The position numbers were made by a program, and so were the translations under genes. Below, in pieces: positions 38,474-49,824 of a stretch of DNA of 64,000 bases. Within the stretch, counting starts at the first letter, position 1, and every line of letters begins with the position of its first letter. Below the pieces are notes generated by a model. That model made no database searches. It had not been told where the DNA came from and was given only the letters and a program-made list of their open reading frames with translations. The DNA comes from Sanguinoderma infundibulare (lineage: Eukaryota; Basidiomycota; Agaricomycetes; Polyporales; Polyporaceae), in contig JAVLRN010000003.1 in the NCBI GenBank assembly GCA_032821775.1, positions 1,364,001-1,428,000 of the forward strand, given 5' to 3'.

Positions 38474-41400
38474 ATGCCCCCGGCGCCGAGCTTGCACCGT
38501 ACGGATGTTCAGAACAACGACACGCCTGAAGTCGCGATCACTGCACGACTGAAGGGAATACAAGCATCCCTCGCCAAGATAAACATGTCCCCAGCGCGGG
38601 CAAAGTTGTACAACGAAGACATCGAGGGGTATGTACTATTGGTGCCCTACCGCCATGTTGCTCATGTTCACGCGGGTGTTAGTTTGAAGAGCTTCTACCG
38701 GCCCACCGTTATGGTGGCTTTATGCGGAAGTCAGGGAACTGGCTGTCTATGTTGCGTGTCTGGCACTGATGTGTTTGTATACAGCAACTGGATCGGGAAA
38801 ATCCTCTCTTTTGAATGCGCTATTGGACGGTTCGTTTAGACATGCTTGTTCTCCGCGCAGTCTCATCTTGTCTTTTCTTCAGCCGAGATCGTGCCAACCA
38901 GTAGCGTTCGCGGTAAGCCATGCTTGGTCTGTGCAGTATAACCTCTGATCATCTATGGGCTCAGCTTGCACGGCGGTCGTGACCCAAGTTTCCTGGAACA
39001 AGGATAATGACCGAATTACCGCAAACATCGCCTTCTTGACGAGAGCGGAATGGTCAGAGGAACTCAAAGTTCTTCTCTCGGATCTAGCCGATCCGGCAAA
39101 TGAAGCAGTGAAGCATGCCAGTCAGCTGCATGGCCTAAGTGCCACGGCATGGGCGAAGGTATTTATGTGATCCTGCTCGTTCTATTGGTGTTGACGAGTG
39201 CATTCTGCCCAGATCCACGCTGTATATCCTAGCGTTTCCCTGCAGGCCTTGGTCGACATGGACGTTGATTCGCTCTTGCAGAAGTTTCCCCGTGAGTGCT
39301 CGTCAGTCGGCCTGGACCTGGAAGGTTGCTTACCTCCCGTCTTCTTTGCATCATGCCGCTTTAGACGTCTCGCAGCTTCTAGGGACCTCGGCTCGCATTG
39401 AAGCAACGGATGCCACACGATTTCAACGAGAGCTCGAACCATACCTGGACTCTCGCGAGCATGCGGACCATTGGGCCCTGTGGCCACTCATCCGCCATGT
39501 CGAGATTTTCTGTCGTTCTGCGGCCCTCTCATCGGGCCTGACTCTTGTCGATCTTCCTGGTAAGGGGGATACGAATGCTGCTAGGGACAAAATGGCGAAG
39601 GATGTCTTGAAGGATTGCGATCATTGTTGGGTCGTCTCACCAGTCACTCGGGCAATCTCCGACAAGGTGGCAAGCGGTGGGTTGGCACAATCGTCTTCGG
39701 ACGCTCATGCAAGTGACTGAACGGAAGGTTTAGACTTGTTGGGTCACGCTTTCAGGCTCCAGCTGCAACTAGGTGAGAATTAGTCTGTGTCAGCGAGAAC
39801 GCTCATCTCTATATGCTCACATGCTTTTCGGCCAGATCGGAAGTACGTGCCATCTAGTTTTGTTGGTGGATACCCCGTGCTTATCATCATTCTTGCTGAT
39901 TCTCAGGATATCATCCAATGGGATAACTTTCATAGGTCAGTTCATATCGGGCATGCATAATATCGACCAATGATGGTCATATGGTCTCTTAGCGACGAAG
40001 AACGAGAACGTTAAACCTGCAGAGGTCATCAACAACCTCGATCTTGAGAACAATGTCGACTTCCAAGGCCTCATGGAGGATATGGCAGTTCTGAAGCAGC
40101 AGCTAAGCGATTGGGACATGGCAGTGGAAGCGGTCAACGCTGACATTGATGGTATGTGATGTTGTTCAGGCTACAATTGGCTTATCGCTGAATTTCTTTC
40201 CCCCAGCCATACGGAAGCGGAAAGCAGAGGCCAGGACCAAATTGGCGGGGCTCAAGAATGACCTCGATGCGAACCGAGCGAACGATGGAAGCGCTATGCA
40301 GACGAATGAGAATCACTCACTGCACGGGAAGAGAAAGTACTTCCCTATGTTCAGCTCGCTACAGGAACGCAATGAGGCTTCCGGCCGAAAGCGTCAACGT
40401 GCCAACAATGTGCGTCACTACAACTCTCTGTAGTACGATAATTGGGTCTCATAATTAGTCCGTAGCTGGAAGTTCAAGATGCTGGAACTGCCAACGGTGC
40501 ACTCAGGGGAACAAGTCCGAATAACGTCGTGAACAACGAGGCACGGACCGCTGCAGTGCCTGTGGAAGAACTGGAGTCCGCTATACGTTCTTTGGAGGAC
40601 AGTATTCGAGGATTCAACGATGAATTATACGAAGTCAGTGATTGTCAGCAAAGTATATCCACCGGGCGCGACAACGTATCCAAGGGCTTGCAAGACGCCG
40701 AGAAAGAGATCCAGGCGTTTTGTGCTACGCAGCGAGCCGAGGTCGGTTGTTCATGCTCCAAATTCTCTCTCTATCTCTTAAATGCAAGTTCGTCCAGTAC
40801 TCACGACGCCAACTGAAAGAAGACTTCCGCAACAACCTAGCCGAATATGCTGGTACGATTTTTTAACGATTCTTGTCATCGAGCTGAACCCAAAGCTATG
40901 ACTCTGGAAGTCAACGCCGACGATCGATTGGGTCTGTACTTTTTATCGCACCTCTTGTCACATACTCCAACTCACTGTGAATGCGCCTGGTAGACTTGCC
41001 TGTGTTTGTAGTCTCCTCATGGGACTACATGAGTCTTCGAGGTGCGTTTGCTGTCTTATCTGCCAATCAAAACAGATACCCAACATCAGTACTCCGAGAC
41101 AGCCAATGCAAGGACCGCGTGTTTCTCCGCGGTCGAGCAAACCGAGATTCCCGCTTTACAGGAATGGTGCCACGCCCTCACGCGTCCAGCTCGCGATGCG
41201 AAAGTGAGGATCCTAGCGACGCAATTCAGGGTTTTTGCGCTTGCCTTGAAGACGTTCCTTGAAGGTACAGAAGGCGTGACGGAAGAAGATCGTAAGGAGC
41301 TCCAACGCCGGTGGGCGCCCTCTCCTAGAGAGCCCCGCGGGGCTTTCCCAGGAGTCAAATACATTCTCCGGAAGGTGAAGTGGAACATTTGTACTCTTCT

Positions 41401-42564
41401 CAGTTCCTTGCAACGTGATATTCATGGCGTGTGTAAACTCTTGCAGTTGTTCACTAAGATAGTGCAAGACACTGTAAACGATTTGCAGTGTAAGTTTACC
41501 GAATACCTGCAAGCTGACTGTGAGGAAGGTGCCATGCGCGTAAGACATGCCATCTCCTGTTTACGTGCTTTCGCGTCAGCTTAAGTTCGTGTTATTAGTC
41601 GGCCGAGGCCGCAGTGGCTACATCCAAAGAGTTCGCCGACAGCAGGCCCATGGTATGGCAGAGATACAGGGCTGGTGGGTCATTCCCTTATTAACCTTGT
41701 TTCCATTATTTAATGTATAAGTCGTCCAGTCTTGCGTCGAAATGGATGTTATGGAGAATATGACCTCAACGGTCTGTTGACCATTCCATTCGTCAGCCAC
41801 ATCGCGCGGAACTGGTGTCGGCTTTTCCAATTGGATCTCTTCAGGGCGTTCGAGACGACGACAATCAAGGCTGTGGAGGAGCTCGTGGATGAAGTTGTCC
41901 AATCCGCACCCGAGTACTTAACGTCGCGTGCAAGGAAGCAGGCAAACGTCTCTCTTGAACGAACGCGCGCTTTCCTTGGAGAGTCGGTGACTACTGTGGA
42001 ACGTGCTCTCGACAAGGAGCAGAAATCTCTCTCCCGGAAACTGGCGCCTCTTGTGCGGGAACAACTGACAGAGGGCTACGAGGCTGCGTTGCTCATCATG
42101 GGCCGGGGTACCACCCGTCTGCAAAAGGTAAGCAATTCCTCGAATCCAAGGGTACAGATGACTCAAAGGCTCATCAAATGATCACCAACCTATAGGAAGC
42201 TGTTCACGAGTACATCGACGAAAAGAAGGATGAAGTGTTTCGGGAGGCTGCAAACATTTTGATGGGGGGCCTGGATGGTGCCGCCAAGCTTATTGGCTCT
42301 GCCTTACGTGACGACCTCACCCGGTTGTCCACAACGGTGCGTTTCGAATTGCCAACGTCGTCTTAGCAGATTTTGAAACCAACGTTCGCGCTCATCCGCT
42401 AGGTCGAGGACACTATCGCTGTCCTTTGGGAAGGACCTGTGGCGGACAGAAAGGGGATCAAAGATCGCCTCAAGCTGATCCGACTGCTTGACGAAGCGGT
42501 CGTTCAGAGCGATGTTTGGATCAAGAAATATAGTCATCCAGTTCCTGCCGCGCCGGTATCCTAG
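38474..42564 (+). CDS. SLIP-GC-like large GTPase of the dynamin superfamily, copy 2
   Basis: This is a paralogue of the gene at 20623-24733, with the same motif order. The start MPPAPSLHRTDVQNNDTPEV is followed by ITARLKGIQASLAKINMSP. G1 is split by an intron and reads CGTTGSGKSSLLNALLD. The G2 area is ACTAVVTQVSW and G3 is LTLVDLPGKGDTNAARDKM. The G4 position reads ATKNEN, with Glu where copy 1 has Asp. Coiled coils follow (ELESAIRSLEDSIRGFNDEL), then LPVFVVSSWDYMSL (compare LPVFMCSSRDYMR), then FLEGTEGVTEEDRKELQRRW, and a helical tail ending KKYSHPVPAAPVS. All exons read through. GTP binding is expected, but the G4 change could alter base specificity or affinity. Function unknown. Confidence 0.8.
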
Positions 42565-43342
42565 GCTTTATATACTTGCTGCAATGACCAAGGGACTTGT
42601 CCTGCGGCCGACAATTGGTTTACAACATTTTGTAATATCTCATTATTGCTTATCTTCCTTCCGAGTAGGCTGTTGATTCTGCTTCTCAGCTGCATGGAGT
42701 TCGGTTTCCCTAATCCCACAGCCGCTTACCGACGGTTATTGATTCGTTGTACGCACCATTGTATCATCGTACTGACAGTCATGGCTGTATATACCATTGC
42801 TTTCAAGGCGCTATATTCGGCTGGATAGTAGATACAACGGAGATTACTATATCGGGACGAGGCGCGGTGGCGTGACTGTTTGCCCAGGCCCGGGCCACGG
42901 CGCGCGAGACATACTTAGGACGAACGCCTTGGAGCGGACCGCTGTGCCCTAGCTCACCTGCACCTCGCAAACTGTGTCTATTGCATGCATACACTCGTGC
43001 ACGTCTTCGGCGACAAGAATATTTACAGCCATCTTCGACGTGACCTCACCTCTCGACATCCATCTTCGGGCGCGGGTCAGCTGGGAGAGCTTCCCCGTCC
43101 ATGCTGTCCTCGTGAGCAACGGGCATCATTCCGATGAGTACATCCTGTCCCGATTCGCAGTGATGTTTTGATCGCACGGCCTGACCAGGGGGCCGTCCCC
43201 GACAGACGCGTTCTTAAAAACCTGCGATGCGTTCGTGATGCCCTGGACGCCGGATTTCCTCCACGCCGTCAGCGACAAGCCCGGCCTCGGACTCTGCACG
43301 ACTCTCGGACACCTTGCAACGTTTACGTGGAGTGCTGTCAAG
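42565..43342 (+). other. intergenic upstream of the GH125 gene
   Basis: About 780 bp without a credible coding frame on either strand. It presumably holds the promoter of the secreted mannosidase. Confidence 0.55.
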
Positions 43343-45460
43343 ATGAAGGTGGGGTTTGCATCTGTCGTCTCGGCGGCGGTCGCCGCATCCGCTATTGCGA
43401 GTGTCGCCGCAGACTGCCCGGACTTCACGACCTACGCGCAGGTGCGTTCGTCCTATCTGTCCATGCACGAGGCACTTCAGACGCGTCTGGCTATGTCCTG
43501 GCGCGCATATATTGACTGTCGCCTCGGTAGGAACCGCAAGGCAACCCTTCGTCTGGGCCGCTGGCCCTGCCGTACATGCGGCCCTCTCCCGAGTGCCGTA
43601 CGTTCAACAGCACCGCGGTTGAGGTGCGTGTATGCAACGTTGGAACGTGAAGTATGTTCTTTGACACGTTGCGCACGTTGGTAGAAAGTCATCACGGACA
43701 TGAAGTCGCGCCTCAAGGATCCTGACTTGGCCCGTCTCTTCGAGAACACCTTCCCAAACACGCTTGATACAACCGTGAAGTACTTCAGCGCAGTACGTAC
43801 AAGAGTTTTGGATTGTATTGTTGGGTATTTATTAAGTTGTTGGATCCGCGATAGACGGAGAACCTGGCGTTCATTATCACTGGTGTGAGTACCCATAACA
43901 TGTCTGTCCGCTTTGACCGACACTCATGACGCGTACCAGGACATCACGTAAGTTCTACGTGCATACATGTCGCTTCATTAATGCCGACGCTGTCGCAAAG
44001 TGCCCAATGGCTTCGCGATACCGCGAACCAGTTCGCGCACTACTACACACTCTTAGGCCAGGAAAAGGAGCTCGCGACGCTCGTAAAGGCGGTCATCAAC
44101 AACGAGGCGCGATACGTCTCTCAGTACCCTTACTGCGGTGCCTTTCAACCTCCACCCGAGAGTGGCTTGGCTCCCAGTCATAATGATTATGCCGATGGAG
44201 TCACGGTGAACCCGTAAGCACTCCAGCTAGCTCCAGCGAATGTCCAGATATTGATTTCAGCATCAGACCCGTCAACAACCAGACCGTGTTCGAGTGCAAG
44301 TACGAGATCGACTCGCTCTGTGGATTCCTCAAGCTGTCTCGTTCGTACTACCAGGCCACGAACGATTCGTCGTTCATGAACACGAACTGGTTCGCCGCGA
44401 TTGACTCGATCTTCAGTGTCATCTGGGAGCAATCCCAGGCGACGTTCGATGGCAACTTTGACCTCGTTTCGTACTACAACTGGACTGGAGGCAACGGTGC
44501 GCTCTCTCCCGCTGTACCCAACGGAGGGAACGGGGCACCGAGAGCCTACACCGGGCTAGTCGGCACTCATCACCGCCCATCCGATGACATTAGCGTTTTC
44601 TGTGAGTGTTTAGCTTTACTGTCAGTCCATGGCAGATAACTAATGCCAGCGGCGCCGGTCAGCGTTCTTGACCCCTGCGAACGCGATGCTGAGCGTCGAG
44701 CTCACGCACCTGGCTGACGTCCTCGACGCCACTCATCAAGCCCAGAACGTTAGCAAGCTCGCCCGTCAATACAGTTCTACCATCACCAAAGCCGTTTGGA
44801 ACCATACCCTTGTGAACAATGTGTTTGCCTACGAAACTGACGGTTTCGGAAGCCGATACGTCATGGACGACGCCAACGTTCCTGTACGTTTATTTATTCA
44901 GTTTGTGACCAAGGGACGCTGACGCAATCGTGCTTGCTAGTCTTTGCTCTCCTTGCCCTACCTTGGGTTCCTCGACAAGAGCCATCCCGCTTATCAAGCA
45001 ACTCGCAAGGTCGTCTGGTCGCGCGGCAACCCTTACTATGCTGCCAGAAACTTCAGCGGTGTTGGGTATGCCAGCGAATCATCTTGGGATGAAGTGTGGC
45101 TAACACCCTCCCTACTCACAGCGGTCCGCATGTCGACGCTTGGAACCCGTGGCCGATGTCCCACATTTCGGCCATCTACGGTACAGACGACGACTCTGAG
45201 ATCCTAAACTCTTTGTACACGATCGCAAACGTGGGCCGCCTGGATGTTTTGGAAATTGCCCCCGAAGCTGACCTCCTTTCGAACAGAACACTGGAGGGCT
45301 CGGCCTTATCCACGAGTCTATCTCCATCTACGACGGTCAATACACACGGCCATGGTTCGCGTGGGCGAACAGCTATTTCGCCGAGATGCTGCTCGACCTC
45401 GCGCAGCGCAAACCGTCCCTGATCTTCGCGGACGGCAAGCCGTACACGCCCGGCCAGTAA
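43343..45460 (+). CDS. secreted GH125 exo-alpha-1,6-mannosidase (Mug157 family)
   Basis: Family 125 enzymes release alpha-1,6-linked mannose from non-reducing ends. The ATG opens a clear signal peptide (MKVGFASVVSAAVAASAIAS, then VAADCPDF). Later exons give MKSRLKDPDLARLFENTFPN, TLDTTVKYF, LAFIITG, DITAQWLRDTANQFAHYYTL (the WLRD motif), CKYEIDSLCGFLKLSRSYY, FLTPANAMLSVELTHLADVL, YVMDDANVPSLLSLPYLGFL (an acidic catalytic-region motif), VVWSRGNPYYAARNFSG, PHVDAWNPWPMSHISAIYGT, and the end FADGKPYTPGQ. Order and spacing match Mug157/DUF1237 proteins. At least eight introns are present. Being secreted, it may act on mannans or N-glycans outside the cell. Confidence 0.9.
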
Positions 45461-45998
45461 TTCGATTGCGAATCCGCTGCTGCGCGGTGTCTGTGGTCAG
45501 GCTTGCTATCAGGCTTGCTATACAATACGGCTGCGTGGAATGCTGTCACGATGATTGATGACTGCGGTAATACTGCCTTTTCGCATGGTATGCTATGTTG
45601 ACCGGGCGTGATGCTCGAAGGTTCGGAATGCCGCGCCTAAGTCAGTAGTTCTTCCGAGCACATCGATCTATGCCCTTGTACTAGAAAGGAGAGTAGGGCT
45701 TGTATTCTTGTATACCAGGATTCAGAGTGTGATCGCCGTCGACTTGGATCGCGGGGAAAGGCGGAGGCAAGCGGTTTAAAGGACTAAACGATCGCTCGGG
45801 GAATGCAACCGGACGGGCGCGTAGCTTAAATGAGGCGGTGATGTGCGTCAGGCTGAGAGTCTGACCCTGTCGCGCTCACGTTCGTGCCAGAACCAATAAA
45901 TTCAACCCCCATTCATCCACCTCTCGAGCTCACCTTCACGCCGCCCGACCTGCCACAGACAGCCCAGAGAGCCTTGCACGCCCCCTGCAGCGACACAG
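45461..45998 (+). other. intergenic upstream of the C2-domain gene
   Basis: No gene seen. The right half is C/A-rich and probably forms the leader of the Fic1/Inn1-like gene. Confidence 0.55.
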
Positions 45999-48528
45999 AT
46001 GTCCCAACCCCAGGGTCGCCACATCGGCACACTCATCGTCGTTATACTGAAAGCGGTGTGTGTGCCCCCCTGCTGTGGCTCACCCTCTGCTCATGACGCT
46101 CTTCCTGCGTGCCCTCGTATGCTCAGAGGAACCTACCGAACAAGCGGCACATAGGAAAGCAAGACCCGTACTGCCAGGTCGTCTTTAACGGCGAGAAACG
46201 GCGCACCAAGGCCATCAAGCGCGGTGGACAGCACCCCGAGTGGGACGAGGAGATCCGGTTCGAGTTGTATGAGGACGTGGACGAGCTCCCGCACGTCCCC
46301 GGCGCGGAACCTCCCCCTCCTCCACCCAAGACCAATGGCAAGGGTCCGCCGAAGGTAAAGGGCGGGAGCTTCTTGGCGGTGGCATGTTATGCGGATGATG
46401 TTCGAGAGCCGGATTTGATTGGGGAGACGAAGGTCGATCTCACAGAGGTCCTGACCAAAGGAGAGACCGATGGTGCGTCTGCCACGTTTGCTGTTTCGCT
46501 CCCTGCCGTTCACCTGCGCGATTCTCAGAGTGGTTCACGGTCATGCACAAAGACAAATACTGCGGGGAAGTGTATCTTGAGCTGACGTTCTGGCTTGACG
46601 TCCGTGTTCATCACTTTCATTGGCCTTGATTCGCAATACTGACGATCTCACGTTCATAGGAACCCCCACCGACCAAAAAGGTGACCCCTAAATCGACCAA
46701 CGGGCAATACGGTGGACGCGGGACCTTCGTGCCAATGGGCGACTCAGCATCATCATCTCTGACAGACTTGTCCCGACTCAGCTCTACCGGTAGTCGAGAT
46801 AACCTGCCGCCGTCGTTGCGTTCGTCAAACTCCAGGCTCGACATCTATGTCGCCCCATACGAAACCACCCGGTCGCACAACTCCGTCGATGGGATAATGA
46901 ACGATTTCGCTGAACTGAATGTGAACCATGGCAATAGGCGACTTAGCATGCCGGTGCGTTCCTCATGGGCCTATGTGGTCATGATTTCTCAGCAGTTTGA
47001 ACAGGTGCAGCCTACGGGTGGTAGTTACTTTCCGCGACCAGCCTCTGCGACACCTCCAGAAACTGCGTACTCGAGTCAAGTGTCACATGGCCTTCACCAG
47101 TCCACCTACTCCGACGGAGGACAAGTTTATACTTTTGAGTCCAGCCCTGGACGGCCTCAACCCTACCACCAGGACTCGGCTCCGCTTCCGGACCCATACC
47201 AGCCTGCATACGAAAATGGCACGAACTCAGCACCTTCAACTTTCCAACAAAGTCATAGGCCACGATACAGCTTGCCTCCCCAGTCCTCTGGTTTTATGCC
47301 GTTGCCTCAACCATCTGGGTTCGTCCCTATGAACTCGAACCCGCCTGCTCCATCCGGTTTCTTGCCTCCCCCATCCGCTACACCGGCCCCGACTGGATAT
47401 GGCGCGGTCGTTCCTGCTCGGGCACCCTCGTCCAGTTTCTCAGCGTTAACTGCCCCGTCTGGGTTCTCTCAAGGTCCCCCGCCTTCGTCTTCGTATCCGC
47501 CGCTAACGCAATCACCGTCGCTTTATTACCCGTCTCAGCAGAACCCACCACCTCCTTCCACCCCGTTCCCCCAGCACCAGCACTCATTCCCTCCGTCGTC
47601 TTCGTTCCCTCAGCACCAACCGCCCGCCACGTCCACCTACTCTGCCTCTTCACTTCCTGCCTCCTCCTTCCCCCAATCTACCTCTACGCCGCCTGGGTCT
47701 TCGTTCCCCCACAACCCACCGCCCGCTTCATCATATCCCCAACTACCGCCTCCACCGCCTTCCGCATCCGTTCCCCCGAGTCACCAGCAGGCATATTCCC
47801 AATCTCCCTCTACACCTTTTCCTTCGCACTCGGCACCTCCGGATCAGGCATCATATGGGTATGGGCACCATTCACCCTCCCTTGACAATATACCACCTCC
47901 GCCTCCTTTGGAAAGCGCGTCTGTTGGACATGGAGGTTCGAGACCCTTACCGCAGCCTCAATCCCAGCCCGGACAGTCGCCGCAGTCCCAACACTTGCGT
48001 AGGCAGTCGTCTCTCCCTTTCCCGCCTGGGCCTCCCGCACAAGGATACTACAACGGAACCCAGAACGGACCGTCCATCCCCTCCGCGACGTCTTACCAGT
48101 CAATACCGCCTCCCCCGCCGCTACCTGGTCAAGTGGCTCCTCCACCTCCTCTCCAGTCCTCGTTCTCCAGTGGACAGCAGCTCGCACTCCCCGGACCTCC
48201 TCCGCCTCTGCCCTCGTCAATGTCCCTGCCACAACAGCCGTCTAGCCAGATGCCGCCGAAGAGACGACCCAGTCTTCCAGCGCCGCCCATTTCCTACCAA
48301 CAGCAGCAGTCGGCATTCCAAGCATTACCCCCGCCTCCAGCTCCCCCGAACTTGCCTTCCCACCTTCAGTACGAGCCGCCTGCGAGTAGCTTCGCTCCTC
48401 CAGGCCAAAACCAGGGTTACTACCCTCCGGGACCGCCCCCGCGGCCTCCCCAATACCTCCCTGGTCCGCCACAGCCCGCGCAGGGAGGGTACGCGCTGCC
48501 CGTTCCGGACTATAGCTACGGACAATGA
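45999..48528 (+). CDS. C2-domain protein, Fic1/Inn1-like cytokinesis factor
   Basis: Inn1 (budding yeast) and Fic1 (fission yeast) link the contractile ring to septum synthesis at the division site. The first exon reads MSQPQGRHIGTLIVVILKA; the next continues RNLPNKRHIGKQDPYCQVVF. The remainder of the C2 domain includes GGQHPEWDEEIRFEL, FLAVACYADDVREPDLIG and, after an intron, EWFTVMHKDKYCGEVYLEL. A long proline/serine/glutamine-rich tail of more than 500 residues follows, packed with PxxP motifs that would bind SH3 partners such as Cyk3 or Hof1/Cdc15. An N-terminal C2 plus PxxP tail is the Fic1/Inn1 plan. The C2 loop aspartates needed for calcium appear only partly kept, as in Inn1. Confidence 0.83.
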
Positions 48529-48912
48529 TCGGATAGCACCCAGCTTTCTTGCACGTTCCCCTTCCTTTGGTTACTCTGTTCATGTCCAGTGCTGTAGCAA
48601 CCTCTCCTCACGTTCTCTCTCCAGTCTCAGTCAGCAACAACACGGACTAACCGCTATCGTCGCTTGTTCTCCACATCGAATTATCCAAATGCCAGACCGC
48701 ACGTATAGTTGTAATTACCTACCTACCGGCCGCACGCTTCAGAACTCGTCATAAGCCATCCCTTGACGTTTGACAACCGCGCCCCGTGTATGTAGAGCCC
48801 TAGTGCACCATCTATATATTGCGTGGTAGCTGCGCGGGTCAAGTCTAAGTGTTAGCGTACAGTAAGAGTAGGTAGCCCCGACTGCAAGACGTCACCGACA
48901 CCAACACTAGCA
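48529..48912. other. intergenic between convergent genes
   Basis: No gene seen; 3' ends of the C2-domain gene (+) and the small membrane protein gene (-). Confidence 0.6.
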
Positions 48913-49476
48913 TTACTGCCCAGCCTCGGCTTTCCTCGCGCGCGCGCGCTCCTCCTTCCACTTCGCGATCTCTGTCTCTGTCGCGACGAGCCCGCGGCGC
49001 GCGAGGTCGAACCGCGCCTCCCGGCGGATCTTGTCTTCCTCTAGTCGCTGCCGCAGTTCGTGCGCCTGGAGCGCGTTTTCGGCGTGAATGCAGAGCCCGA
49101 ACACGGAAACTTTCGGGTGGTGTGCGGGACAAGAGACAGGCGGGGGCAGTGAGGACGCACGTCAGATGGGGGCGTTTAGAAAGAGGGGGAGGAAGGGGCG
49201 GCTCAACCTATCGAGACGAGCCAGGCTTTGAAAGGGAGTGTTTGCTTCCTGTTGCACGGGCAGAGAGTTCGGTATGGGCGGAGACGTTTCGGCACGGGTG
49301 GAACCAAGGTGAGGGGCGAGCGAACGAGACACGCACCTGAACGCGGGCCAATAGCGGTGGGCGATGGCTGCAGCCCCCAACCCGACCGCGCCATACTGTG
49401 CAGCTCCTCGTATGCCTGCGGCAGCTTGGACCTGGTAGGCTTTCTCGACTTCTTCTTTACGGCGTTCCCGGTTCAT
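48913..49476 (-). CDS. small membrane protein, possibly HIG1/Rcf2-type
   Basis: Three exons can be joined. The first is MNRERRKEEVEKAYQVQAAA then GIRGAAQYGAVGLGAAAIAH and RYWPAFR. After an intron comes KQTLPFKAWLVSI, and the last exon reads VSVFGLCIHAENALQAHELR, then RREARFDLARRGLVATETEI and AKWKEERARARKAEAGQ. Two weak hydrophobic segments separated by a short basic loop and followed by a charged helix resemble HIG1-domain supercomplex factors, but I do not recognise a diagnostic motif. The start is uncertain: an open frame continues upstream to about 49725, and further 5' exons may exist. The gene is probably real because the joined exons read through. Confidence 0.5.
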
Positions 49477-49824
49477 ATCAAGAAGACCGAGAACGGTGGT
49501 ATAATGAATCTGAAAGGCCGTGTGAATGAATGCGGGCGGTCGTCCGAGTTCACATAGGGTGTAGCAGCAGTAAAGAGATGCAGTCGGAGTATATTCCAAA
49601 GCCAAACGGTGAGCCTCATGTGCGGCAGTCGCACCGGGCTCTGTAGTCGGCGCTCCGGCATCTTCCGAACCACACACGACTTCGAGGGCCAACAAAATTT
49701 GGACAAACGGACGACAAACGACCATTAGAAACCCAGACTGTTATTCTCTCGGGGCGGACCACATGTTCGCAACGCGCTACCCATGCACATAAATTAATTC
49801 CATAATTTAAGGACGCCAGGTTGA

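Noticed and set aside
45814..45890. tRNA-like stretch (GCGCGTAGCTTAAATGAGGC...)
   Set aside because: The 5' part resembles a tRNA start, but no anticodon stem or T-loop with matching acceptor could be folded by eye.
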